The notes: generated by a model from the letters alone, not told the origin. A DNA stretch of 21,050 nucleotides from DASRBO01 sp035653595 (GCA_035653595.1 DASRBO010000196.1:1-21050), one strand, 5' to 3'. Shown: positions 7,627 to 14,559, counted from the first letter of the stretch. A program made the numbers and translations.

Positions 7627-8697
7627 GTGCGCATAGCCCAGGTGTGCCCGTACAGCCTGAGTTCGCCCGGTGGCGTGCAGGGCCAGGTGACCGGCCTGAG
7701 CAGGGTGCTGGCCGGCATGGGTCACCACGTGGAGGTGGTGGCGCCGTGCGACGGGCCCCCGCCGAACGCCCAGGTGAGGCCGGTCGGCACCTCGGTCAGG
7801 GTCCCGGCCAACGGCTCGCAGGCCCCTGTGGCCCTCTCGCCCGCCTGTGCCCTCCGCACGGTGGCGGCCCTGCACGACGGGGACTTCGACGTCGTCCACC
7901 TGCAGGAGCCCCTGGTGCCCGCCCCCTGCCTAAGCGCCCTGCTGGCCAGCCGCCGCCCGCTGATCGGGACCTTCCACCGCTCGGGGGCGGGCGCCACCTA
8001 CCGCATGCTCGGCCCCCTCCTGGGCCGCCTTCTGGACCGGCTGTCGCTCCGGGTCGCCGTCTCACCCCAGGCACGGACGACGGCTCGGGACCATCTGGGC
8101 GGCGAGTACCGGCTGGCCTTCAACGCGGTGGACATCGAGCCGTTCAGCTCGGCCGTGCCGACGCCGACCGAGGGGCCCACCATCTTCTTCATCGGCCGGC
8201 ACGAGCCCCGCAAGGGCCTGGGGATCCTGCTTGAGGCGTTCGCCACCCTCCCAGACGACGTCCGGCTCTGGGTCGCCAGCGACGGCCCCCAGACCCAGGA
8301 GCTGCGCTCCCGCTACGGCGCCGACGGGCGGATCCGGTGGCTCGGCCGGGTGAGCGACCAGGAGCGGGCGTCGCGCCTGCGGGGAGCCGATGTGGTGTGT
8401 GCACCGTCCCTCAGGGGGGAGTCGTTCGGGATGGTGGTCCTCGAGGCGATGGCGGCCGGCCGTCCGCTGGTGGTCAGCGATCTGGCGGGCTACCGGAGCG
8501 TGGCGACCGACCGGAAGGACGCCCTGATGGTGCCGCCGGGCGACGCCGCTGCACTGGCTGCCGCCCTGCGGGAGGTGCTGGGGGACCCGGGCCTGGCCCA
8601 AGCCCTCGGAGCGAGGGGGCGCGAGCGGGCCGAGGGCCTGTCCATGCGCAGGCTGGCCGAGCTCTACCTTGACCTCTACGACGAGGCTCGCCGCTGA
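7627..8697 (+). CDS. GT4 glycosyltransferase, PimA-like phosphatidylinositol mannosyltransferase
   Basis: A 356-residue GT-B enzyme. It is predicted to move mannose from GDP-mannose to phosphatidylinositol or a related lipid at the inner face of the membrane. Seen features: N-terminal RIAQVCPYSLSSPGGVQ with the glycine loop at 15-17; HLQEPLVP at 91-98; GTFH with His117; then the donor domain IFFIGRHEPRKGL with Arg191 and Lys196; and RGESFGMVVLEAMAAGRP with the E-x7-E pair Glu265/Glu273. These and the length fit the PimA family. Related GT4 enzymes such as PimB or PimC cannot be excluded. I chose GTG at 7627 because GGGAGA lies six bases upstream and the protein then begins exactly at the first strand. 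Its place near pdxS/pdxT resembles the mycobacterial order. A terminator hairpin follows. Confidence 0.82.
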   Translation: MRIAQVCPYSLSSPGGVQGQVTGLSRVLAGMGHHVEVVAPCDGPPPNAQVRPVGTSVRVPANGSQAPVALSPACALRTVAALHDGDFDVVHLQEPLVPAPCLSALLASRRPLIGTFHRSGAGATYRMLGPLLGRLLDRLSLRVAVSPQARTTARDHLGGEYRLAFNAVDIEPFSSAVPTPTEGPTIFFIGRHEPRKGLGILLEAFATLPDDVRLWVASDGPQTQELRSRYGADGRIRWLGRVSDQERASRLRGADVVCAPSLRGESFGMVVLEAMAAGRPLVVSDLAGYRSVATDRKDALMVPPGDAAALAAALREVLGDPGLAQALGARGRERAEGLSMRRLAELYLDLYDEARR

Positions 8698-8710
8698 ACG
8701 TCCGGCGCGA

Positions 8711-8736
8711 AGAGCCGCCCCCGCAGGGGCGGCTCT
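8711..8736. terminator. strong hairpin between convergent genes, probable bidirectional terminator
   Basis: Arms AGAGCCGCCCC and GGGGCGGCTCT pair perfectly over 11 bases around a CGCA loop. The hairpin lies 13 bases after the glycosyltransferase stop and about 50 bases from the stop of the convergent LPRTG gene. The bases after the plus-strand stem (GTCGCTTGTGCTT) are only mildly T-rich, so termination may rely on stem strength. A second pair, GCGAAG (8707-8712) and CTTCGC (8747-8752), encloses most of the structure. Confidence 0.65.
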
Positions 8737-8788
8737 GTCGCTTGTGCTTCGCCTCGTCGTGGTCGGAGGGCCGCTCCGACCGGGGGAT

Positions 8789-10699
8789 TCAGCGCCGGCG
8801 CACCGCTCGCCGCACGGCGAGGGCGGCCGCCGCCAGCAGGGCGCCGAGGCCACCGAGCCCGTAGTCACCGCCGGTGCGGGGCAGGCTGGGCGAGCTGGCC
8901 GGGGCCGGGCCCGAGGTGCCCGTGCCGCTGGCCGTCGGGGCGGAGGCGGGCGTCGGGGTGAAGTCGGAGGCCGAGGTGATGGTGCCCACCTTGAGCACCG
9001 CCCCCTGGGCCAGGGCACCGAGGCTGACCTGGGCCATCTGGGTCAGGCCGGCGATCGGCGCCAGGGCCGAGCTGATGGCGCCGAGCTGGGTCGAGTTGAC
9101 CCCGGCGGTCGTCAGCAGGCCGCTGACCGTGCTCGGCAGGTTGACCGCCGAGGTCAGCGAGGACACCAGGCTCGACAGGTTGGCCGGCGGGGTGACGGTG
9201 GCGGTCAGCAGGGTGACGCCCTCCTGGGCCTTGACGTAGTGCCCGGCGGTCGAGACGCCGTTGCCGGCGGCCTGGCTGAGTACCGACACGTTGACCACGT
9301 TGGCCAGTGAGGAGCTCACCGTGTTGAGGATGCTCGACACCCCGGCGTTGATGCCGCCCACGATCTTGTTGACCGTGGTGACCGGCGAGGTCAGATCGAG
9401 GGCCGGGGTCTTGGCCGGGCCCACGATGACCGAGCCGAGGTTGGCGGTCAGGGTGGCGGTGGAGTCGGAGACCTTGTCGGCCGCCTTGGTCACGATGGAC
9501 ACCTGGGCACCGGACACCCCGAGCAGCGAGATGTTGTCGAGGCTGCTGAGAGTGCTGGTGAGCAGGCCGCTCAGATCACCCTGCAGGTTGGTCAGCAGGC
9601 CGAGCAGTCCGGTCAGCGTCGTCGGCAGCGTGGCGGGCAGCCCGAGGGCGCTCAGGTCCGGCACCAGGTTGGTCTGCAGGGCCGCGGTCACCGTGCTGGT
9701 GAGGTTGTCGGTCCCAGCAGTGGTGAGGCCCGGCAGGGTGGAGGAGCCGGTCGGCAGCCCGCTGGGGGAGGGCACGGTCACCGTCCCGCCGCTACCGGGG
9801 AGCCCGCTGGTGCTGACCCCCGAGCCACCGGGGACCGGGACGGTCAGGTGGCTGCGAGCCGCCGGGGCGGCAGCGCCGGTGACGGTCACGGCGATCTGGT
9901 TGATCGCGCCGCTGAGGGCGGTTGTCACCGATGTGAGGTTGGCACCGCTGGGCAGACCGCTCGAGCCCGGTATCGCAGGCAGGGCGATGCCCAGCTGGCC
10001 CAGGAGCTGGTTCAGGACGCTGACGGGAAGGTCGACCAGCGGGATGCCCAGACCCTGGAGCAGCTGGCCGAGGCTCAGCACGGTCACCTGCCCCACCTGC
10101 ACGCTGCGGATGGAGTCCGAGTACGAGGGGGTGGCGTCGTTGCTGAGGGTGCTGGTCGCCGACTGGGCGTTGACCAGGCCTCCGGCCAGACCGACGTTCG
10201 ATATGCCGGCCGACAGGGTGGCATGGGAGCCGGTCTTGGCTGCCCCGGCGGTAAGGGCCGCCGGCAGGATGGTGCCGGTGGCGACCGCCGAGGGCACGGT
10301 GACGCCGGCGACGTTAGACAGGCTGATCTGCGGCGTTCCGGCCGAGGCCGGCCCGCCGGGGGCGGCCGCCTTGACGGGCTGGCTCGGCACCGACAGGTTA
10401 AGGGCCGACACTCCGGACTTGGAGATCAGGCCACCCAGCTGCACGTAGGAGGCAGGGGTGGAGATGTTCGGGTCGATGGTGGCCAACCCGGCGTCACCCA
10501 ACAGGCTGGCGGCCAGCACCGGGGCGGTGGTGGCGGCCGGGTTGCTGGTCCCGAGGTTGAGGCCGACGATCTGAGCGGTGCTACTCGCCGTGCCGACCCC
10601 GGTGGGGGCCGGCGAGGTGGCCGCACCGGCCGCCGTTACGAACAGGCCGGTCAGACTGGCCGTGGTGGCCAGGGCGATTCCGGCTCGGACTTTGCGCAT
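8789..10699 (-). CDS. secreted LPRTG cell-wall-anchored surface protein, low complexity
   Basis: A 636-residue protein with a Sec signal peptide (RKVRAG, then a hydrophobic stretch, cleavage likely after AAGA near residue 28). A long mature region dominated by Ala, Gly, Ser, Thr, Val and Leu follows. The C-terminal sorting signal is LPRTG at 606-610, a hydrophobic span and the basic tail RRAVRRR. A class-A-type sortase would cleave within LPRTG and attach it to peptidoglycan; no sortase is in the window. I see no Cys and no Trp in the whole protein. A Pro/Gly/Ser/Thr linker (about residues 290-340) splits the mature part in two. I cannot assign a known domain; it could be structural, adhesive or an S-layer-like component. 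The ATG at 10697-10699 has GGGGG seven bases upstream. A longer frame to 10750 would add a charged tail before the signal peptide and is unlikely. Confidence 0.85.
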   Translation of the reverse strand: MRKVRAGIALATTASLTGLFVTAAGAATSPAPTGVGTASSTAQIVGLNLGTSNPAATTAPVLAASLLGDAGLATIDPNISTPASYVQLGGLISKSGVSALNLSVPSQPVKAAAPGGPASAGTPQISLSNVAGVTVPSAVATGTILPAALTAGAAKTGSHATLSAGISNVGLAGGLVNAQSATSTLSNDATPSYSDSIRSVQVGQVTVLSLGQLLQGLGIPLVDLPVSVLNQLLGQLGIALPAIPGSSGLPSGANLTSVTTALSGAINQIAVTVTGAAAPAARSHLTVPVPGGSGVSTSGLPGSGGTVTVPSPSGLPTGSSTLPGLTTAGTDNLTSTVTAALQTNLVPDLSALGLPATLPTTLTGLLGLLTNLQGDLSGLLTSTLSSLDNISLLGVSGAQVSIVTKAADKVSDSTATLTANLGSVIVGPAKTPALDLTSPVTTVNKIVGGINAGVSSILNTVSSSLANVVNVSVLSQAAGNGVSTAGHYVKAQEGVTLLTATVTPPANLSSLVSSLTSAVNLPSTVSGLLTTAGVNSTQLGAISSALAPIAGLTQMAQVSLGALAQGAVLKVGTITSASDFTPTPASAPTASGTGTSGPAPASSPSLPRTGGDYGLGGLGALLAAAALAVRRAVRRR

Positions 10700-10711
10700 G
10701 ACTTTGCCCCC

Positions 10712-10740
10712 ATTGGACTCTCTGGCGTTGTCAGTCCAAT
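10712..10740. promoter_or_regulatory. 8-bp inverted repeat in the leader/promoter of the LPRTG gene
   Basis: ATTGGACT (10712-10719) and AGTCCAAT (10733-10740) are perfect inverted copies separated by 13 bases, so their centres are 21 bases apart, two helical turns. The proximal arm touches the Shine-Dalgarno of the LPRTG gene. It could be a repressor operator or, if transcribed, a leader hairpin next to the ribosome binding site. Confidence 0.45.
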
Positions 10741-10774
10741 TTCGCCACATCGGACAGCGGCAGGACCATGGCCA

Positions 10775-10788
10775 GAAATGCTCATTTC
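10775..10788. promoter_or_regulatory. short dyad GAAATG-CT-CATTTC in the divergent intergenic region
   Basis: A perfect 6-bp inverted repeat with a 2-bp spacer, unusually AT-rich for this genome. It lies between the LPRTG gene and the M48-like gene, upstream of the latter's TACAAT box. The shape suits a dimeric regulator; no family can be named from it. Confidence 0.4.
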
Positions 10789-10823
10789 CGAGTCATCCGG
10801 ACGGACCAGTCCCTGCTCGTCCC

Positions 10824-10829
10824 TACAAT
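10824..10829 (+). promoter_or_regulatory. candidate -10 box for the M48-like gene
   Basis: TACAAT is the best -10 match in the divergent region and would start transcription near 10836, giving a leader of about 26 bases with GGAG at 10852-10855. This argues that the coding sequence starts after it. No clear -35 is seen. Confidence 0.45.
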
Positions 10830-10861
10830 TGGCACCGTCCAGGCCAGCCCAGGAGAGACCC

Positions 10862-11662
10862 CTGTCCCCAGACACCGCCCGCCGCCAGCCGGCTGCCGCT
10901 CCCGCCCCCCGATCGGTGTACGAGGTGGGCTCCGATGCGCCCCGACGCAACCGCCGCCAGGCGGCCGCGCTGACCGTGGGCTGGGCGGCGGGGCCGTCGA
11001 TCATCGTCTGGTTGGCCCTTTTGTTCGTGCTGGGACCGCTGCTTGCCCTCATCCCCACGGTGGTGGTGCTGATCGCCCTGGCCACCTGGCAGGAGCGCCG
11101 GGCCTCCGAGCGGATCCTCGCCCGCGTCGCCGCCAAACCGGCTGATCCGGAGGCGCACGCCCGCCTGCACAACCTGGTCGACAACCTCTGTGTAACCGGT
11201 GGACTGGCCAAGCCCGGCCTGCTGATCGCCAGCATGACCGCCGTCAACGCCATGCCTCTCGGCCGGTCCGCCCGCCAGGCCCACCTCGTGGTCACCGAGG
11301 GGGCCCTCGACCGGCTCAGCCGCATCGAGCTGGAGGGCCTTCTGGCCCAGAGCCTGGTCCGCATCCGCTCCAACGACGTCGCCCCGGCCACGGCGGCCGT
11401 GTCCGCCTTCGGGCCCATGGCGGGATTCGGCCCGGTCGGACGGCTCCTCTCCCGCCTGACCGTCGAGCGTCTCCCCGGGGCCGATCTCGCCGCCATCGGA
11501 CTCACCCGCTATCCGCCCGGCCTGGCCGGGGCCCTGGGGCGCGCCGCCGACGGCGCCGACCCGGTTCCCGCCCTGGGGGGCGGCCTGGACCTGCTCTGGG
11601 CGGTCCCAGCCGGCTCGTCGGCGCAGGTCAGGGCCCGCCTGCAGGCCCTCGAGGAGCTCTAA
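10862..11662 (+). CDS. M48/HtpX-like membrane protein lacking the protease active site
   Basis: A 266-residue protein with two adjacent membrane spans (about residues 41-75, rich in Leu/Val/Ala), then a domain that follows the M48 peptidase pattern. LHNLVDNLCVTGGLAKPGLLI matches the helix and strand before the active site. NAMPLGRSARQAHLVVTEGALDRLSRIELEGLLAQ matches the segment leading to HExxH. Where M48 enzymes have A-HExxH this protein has A-QSLVR: the two His are Gln163 and Arg167 and the catalytic Glu is Ser164. The third zinc ligand, Glu of the later E-A-D motif, is Gly206 (GADLAAIGLTRYPPGLAGAL). It is therefore probably a non-proteolytic relative. The start is uncertain: CTG 10862 has GGAG six bases upstream; GTG 10916 and TTG 10829 are in-frame alternatives, the latter overlapping the -10 box. 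Confidence 0.75.
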   Translation: MSPDTARRQPAAAPAPRSVYEVGSDAPRRNRRQAAALTVGWAAGPSIIVWLALLFVLGPLLALIPTVVVLIALATWQERRASERILARVAAKPADPEAHARLHNLVDNLCVTGGLAKPGLLIASMTAVNAMPLGRSARQAHLVVTEGALDRLSRIELEGLLAQSLVRIRSNDVAPATAAVSAFGPMAGFGPVGRLLSRLTVERLPGADLAAIGLTRYPPGLAGALGRAADGADPVPALGGGLDLLWAVPAGSSAQVRARLQALEEL

Positions 11663-11690
11663 GGCACTCGGGGCTCGAGGGGGGGCCGAT

Positions 11691-11703
11691 TAGAATCGAC
11701 TGC
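11691..11703 (+). promoter_or_regulatory. -10 box for a leaderless pdxS transcript
   Basis: TAGAAT (11691-11696) is followed by seven bases and then the GTG start at 11704, so transcription should begin at or next to the start codon. There is no Shine-Dalgarno at usable distance. The box is centred in an inverted repeat, CGATT-AG-AATCG (11688-11699). Confidence 0.55.
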
Positions 11704-12609
11704 GTGACGACCTCGGGTGGCAACGCGGAGCAGCGGGAGCACGGCACGGCGCGGGTGAAGCGCGGCCTGGCCGAAATGCTGCGGGGCGGGGTGATCATGG
11801 ACGTGGTCACTCCTGAGCAGGCCCGTATCGCCGAGGACGCCGGAGCGGTGTCGGTCATGGCGCTGGAGCGGGTGCCGGCCGACATCCGACGCGACGGCGG
11901 GGTGGCCCGGATGAGCGACCCGGCCCTCATCGAGGCGATCCAGCAGGCCGTCACCATCCCGGTGATGGCCAAGGCCCGCATCGGCCATTTCGCCGAAGCG
12001 CAGGTGCTCGAGGCCCTCGGGGTGGACTACATCGACGAGTCCGAGGTGCTCACCCCGGCCGACGAAGCTCACCACATCGACAAGTGGGCCTTCACGATCC
12101 CCTTCGTCTGCGGCGCCACCAACCTGGGTGAAGCCCTCCGGCGCATCTCCGAAGGGGCGGCCATGATCCGCTCGAAGGGCGAGGCGGGCACCGGCAACGT
12201 GGTGGAGGCGGTGCGTCACCTGCGGTCGATCACCGGCGACATCCGCAAGATCACCCAGGCCGACCCGGCCGAGCGCTACGCCTGGGCCAAGAACCTGCAG
12301 GCGCCCATCTCGCTGGTCGACGAGATCGCCGACACCGGCCGTCTCCCCGTGCCGCTGTTCTGCGCCGGCGGTCTGGCCACTCCGGCCGACGCCGCCCTGG
12401 TGATGCAGCTGGGGGCGGAGGCGGTCTTCGTGGGCTCGGGCATATTCAAGTCCGAGGATCCGGCTCGCCGGGCGCGCGCCATCGTCGAAGCCACCACGCA
12501 CTTCCGCGACCCCTCGATCGTGGCCAAGGTGTCCAAGGGCCTGGGCACGCCCATGGCCGGGCTGGAGATGGGCACGCTCGAGGTCAAGCTCTCCGAGCGG
12601 GGCTGGTAG
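11704..12609 (+). CDS. pdxS: pyridoxal 5'-phosphate synthase, PdxS (synthase) subunit
   Basis: PdxS condenses ribose 5-phosphate, glyceraldehyde 3-phosphate and ammonia delivered by PdxT to make pyridoxal 5'-phosphate, as a dodecamer decorated with PdxT. The 301-residue length is typical. Visible landmarks are GGVIMDVV with Asp33, IPVMAKARIGHF with Lys90 (the ribose Schiff-base lysine, Lys81 in B. subtilis numbering), and MIRSKGEAGTGNVVEAVRH with the second lysine Lys158 and the phosphate loop. LFCAGGLATPADAALVMQLGAEAVFVGSGIFKS contains the glycine-rich phosphate site. The N-terminal 15 residues (TTSGGNAEQREHGT) are a variable extension. The start is GTG with a -10 box seven bases upstream and no Shine-Dalgarno, so it is probably leaderless. 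pdxT follows after 33 bases. Confidence 0.97.
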   Translation: MTTSGGNAEQREHGTARVKRGLAEMLRGGVIMDVVTPEQARIAEDAGAVSVMALERVPADIRRDGGVARMSDPALIEAIQQAVTIPVMAKARIGHFAEAQVLEALGVDYIDESEVLTPADEAHHIDKWAFTIPFVCGATNLGEALRRISEGAAMIRSKGEAGTGNVVEAVRHLRSITGDIRKITQADPAERYAWAKNLQAPISLVDEIADTGRLPVPLFCAGGLATPADAALVMQLGAEAVFVGSGIFKSEDPARRARAIVEATTHFRDPSIVAKVSKGLGTPMAGLEMGTLEVKLSERGW

Positions 12610-12642
12610 GCGTGGGCGGTCGCGCCCTCGAGGTGCCGCCAG

Positions 12643-13230
12643 GTGAAGGTCGGCGTGCTGGCGTTGCAGGGCGACGTGCGGGAGCACGCCGCCGCCATCG
12701 CTGAACTCGGCTCTGAGCCCTCCGAGGTCCGCCGGCCCGAGCACCTGGCCGGAATCGACGCCCTGGTGCTGCCGGGCGGCGAGTCGACCACCCTCTCCAT
12801 GCTGCTCGACTCCTCAGGGCTGCGCGCCCCGATCGAGGAGAGGATCGCCGACGGCCTACCGGTGATGGGGACCTGCGCCGGCATGATCCTGCTGGCCTCC
12901 GAGGTGATCGGGGGCCGCCATGACCAGAGGGGCTTCGGGGCCATGGACATCACCGTGCGCCGCAACGGGTTCGGCCGCCAGGCCCAGTCCTTCGAATGCG
13001 ATCTGGCCGTAGAAGGCATTGGCGAGCGCACCCTGCGGGCGGTGTTCATCCGCGCCCCGGTGGTCGAGCGGGTCGGTGCGGCCGTCGAGGTGCTCGCCCG
13101 GGTCACCGACGGCGAGGGCGCCAGCGTGCCGGTGCTGTGTCGCCAGGGCCGGCTCATGGCGACCGCGTTCCATCCTGAGCTGTCGGCCGACAACCGGGTG
13201 CACGCCCTGTTCCTGTCGGCCCCCGAGTAG
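12643..13230 (+). CDS. pdxT: pyridoxal 5'-phosphate synthase, PdxT glutaminase subunit
   Basis: PdxT hydrolyses glutamine and channels ammonia to PdxS. The 195-residue class-I (triad) amidotransferase fold is evident. It has the N-terminal strand KVGVLALQGDVREH, GGEST at 45-49 (oxyanion loop), the nucleophile Cys78 in MGTCAGMIL, and the His177/Glu179 pair in FHPEL. The family signature IRAP (VFIRAPVVE) is also present. The start is GTG 12643; AGGTG about ten bases upstream is a weak Shine-Dalgarno. The 33-base gap after pdxS has no terminator, so the two are likely one operon, and yebC follows after 23 bases. Confidence 0.96.
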   Translation: MKVGVLALQGDVREHAAAIAELGSEPSEVRRPEHLAGIDALVLPGGESTTLSMLLDSSGLRAPIEERIADGLPVMGTCAGMILLASEVIGGRHDQRGFGAMDITVRRNGFGRQAQSFECDLAVEGIGERTLRAVFIRAPVVERVGAAVEVLARVTDGEGASVPVLCRQGRLMATAFHPELSADNRVHALFLSAPE

Positions 13231-13253
13231 AGCACCAGAAAAGCGAGGCGCAG

Positions 13254-14021
13254 ATGTCAGGTCACTCGAAGTGGGCCACCATCAAGCACAAGAAGGGTGC
13301 CCAGGACAAGGCCCGAGGCAAGCTGTTCGCCAAACTGATCAGGCAGGTCGAGGTGGCGGCGCGCGAGGGCGGGGGCGACATCAACGCCAATGCCACCCTC
13401 CGGACCATGTTCGCCAAGGCTCGGGAAGCCTCGGTCCCCCTCGACACCATCGAGAGGGCCATCAAGCGGGGCACCGGCGAGCTCGAGGGGGTCAAGTACG
13501 AGCCCGTCTCCTACGAGGGCTATGCACCCGCCGGGGTCGCCATGATCGTCGAGTGCCTGACCGACAACCGCAATCGCACGGGAGCGGACATCCGCAGCCT
13601 GTTCACCCGCAACGGCGGGTCCATGGCCGAGCCGGGGGCGGTCTCGTGGCAGTTCGAGCGCAAGGGCGTGATCATCCTCCCCAAGCGGAGGGGCGACGGC
13701 GGGGCCGTCACCGAGGACGACATCATGATGGTTGCCCTCGACGCCGGGGCCGAGGACCTCGCCGACCAGGGCGACACCTGGCAGCTGACCAGTGCCCCCA
13801 CCGACCTGGGGGGCCTGAGGACCGCTCTCGAGGGTGCGGAGATCCCCATCGACTCGGCCGAGCTGACCATGCTGCCCACCACCGCCGTGCCGCTGGAGAA
13901 CGAGGGTGACGCCCGCAAGGTCCTCCGGCTGCTGGATGCCCTCGAGGACCACGACGACGTGCAGAACGTGTTCGCCAACTTCGACATACCGGACTCGATC
14001 CTCGAGCTGGTCGAAGCCTGA
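13254..14021 (+). CDS. yebC: YebC/PmpR/TACO1 family regulatory protein
   Basis: A 255-residue protein beginning with the family signature MSGHSKWATIKHKKGAQDKARGKLF. It continues through the conserved YEGYAPAGVAMIVECLTDNRNRT segment and the GGSMAEPGAVSWQFERKG stretch. The family is described both as DNA-binding regulators (PmpR, YebC) and as ribosome-associated translation factors related to mitochondrial TACO1. Which applies here cannot be decided from sequence. Only one yebC-type gene is present in the window. It has its own Shine-Dalgarno (GCGAGG upstream of ATG 13254), follows pdxT closely, and its stop overlaps the next gene's ATG by one base. Its position between pdxT and ruvC matches the conserved actinobacterial order. 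Confidence 0.94.
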   Translation: MSGHSKWATIKHKKGAQDKARGKLFAKLIRQVEVAAREGGGDINANATLRTMFAKAREASVPLDTIERAIKRGTGELEGVKYEPVSYEGYAPAGVAMIVECLTDNRNRTGADIRSLFTRNGGSMAEPGAVSWQFERKGVIILPKRRGDGGAVTEDDIMMVALDAGAEDLADQGDTWQLTSAPTDLGGLRTALEGAEIPIDSAELTMLPTTAVPLENEGDARKVLRLLDALEDHDDVQNVFANFDIPDSILELVEA

Positions 14022-14479
14022 TGCGCCGGCCGGAGGTAGGAGACCCCGCTCCCGGATTCACCCTGGCGGGAACGGGCGGCAAGCAGTACTCCCTGTCGGA
14101 CTACCTGGGTCAGCCCGTCGTGCTGGCCTTCTACCCGGGGGACAACACCGCCGTGTGCACCACCCAGCTGCGCAGCTACTCGCGGGACTGGGACGCCTTC
14201 GACGAGGTGGGGGCCGTCCTGTTGGGCATAAGCCCCCAGGGTGTCGCCAGCCACGAGGACTTCGCCGATCGCCACGACCTGCGCATGCCCCTCCTGGCCG
14301 ACACCGACAAGACGGCCGGAGCGGCCTACGGCGTCATCGGCCCCATGGGGTTCTACCGGCGCTCCATCTTCGTGGTGGACGCCGCCGGGGTGATCCGCTA
14401 CGCCCACCGGGCCCTCGCCGGCCTGACCTTCAAGGGCGCCGCCGACATCGCCGCGGCCGTGCGGGAGGCGGAGGTCTGA
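14021..14479 (+). CDS. peroxiredoxin, AhpC/TSA (BCP-like), single-cysteine
   Basis: This 152-residue thioredoxin-fold peroxidase reduces hydrogen peroxide or organic peroxides. The N-terminal GDPAPGFTL and the active-site segment FYPGDNTAVCTTQL carry the peroxidatic Cys46 in the usual P-x3-T-x2-C setting. It is the only cysteine in the protein, so recycling would need an external thiol (1-Cys mechanism). FKGAADIAAAVREAEV forms the C-terminal helix. The start codon overlaps the yebC stop as TGATG and there is no good Shine-Dalgarno, so translation is probably coupled to yebC. This gene is an addition to the usual yebC-ruvC spacing. An 80-base gap with its own promoter follows. Confidence 0.92.
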   Translation: MRRPEVGDPAPGFTLAGTGGKQYSLSDYLGQPVVLAFYPGDNTAVCTTQLRSYSRDWDAFDEVGAVLLGISPQGVASHEDFADRHDLRMPLLADTDKTAGAAYGVIGPMGFYRRSIFVVDAAGVIRYAHRALAGLTFKGAADIAAAVREAEV

Positions 14480-14546
14480 CCGCCCGGGACTGACGCCTCC
14501 GGGGCCGGCCCCGCCCGGCATCCACCACCCCGGGACCGGCCCCGGC

Positions 14547-14559
14547 TAGTCTCGAACGG
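14547..14559 (+). promoter_or_regulatory. -10 box for a leaderless ruvCAB transcript
   Basis: TAGTCT (14547-14552) ends seven bases before the GTG start at 14560, the same geometry as in front of pdxS. No Shine-Dalgarno precedes the gene. The preceding gap holds two GC-rich symmetrical stretches, GGGGCCGGCCCC (14501-14512) and CCGGG-ACCGGC-CCCGG, which could end the yebC-peroxiredoxin transcript. Confidence 0.55.

Noticed and set aside
9848..10861. Upstream extension of the M48-like frame, antisense to the LPRTG gene
   Set aside because: The frame is open only by composition; the promoter-like TACAAT and the Shine-Dalgarno lie just before 10862, and the extension is Gly/Arg-rich shadow.
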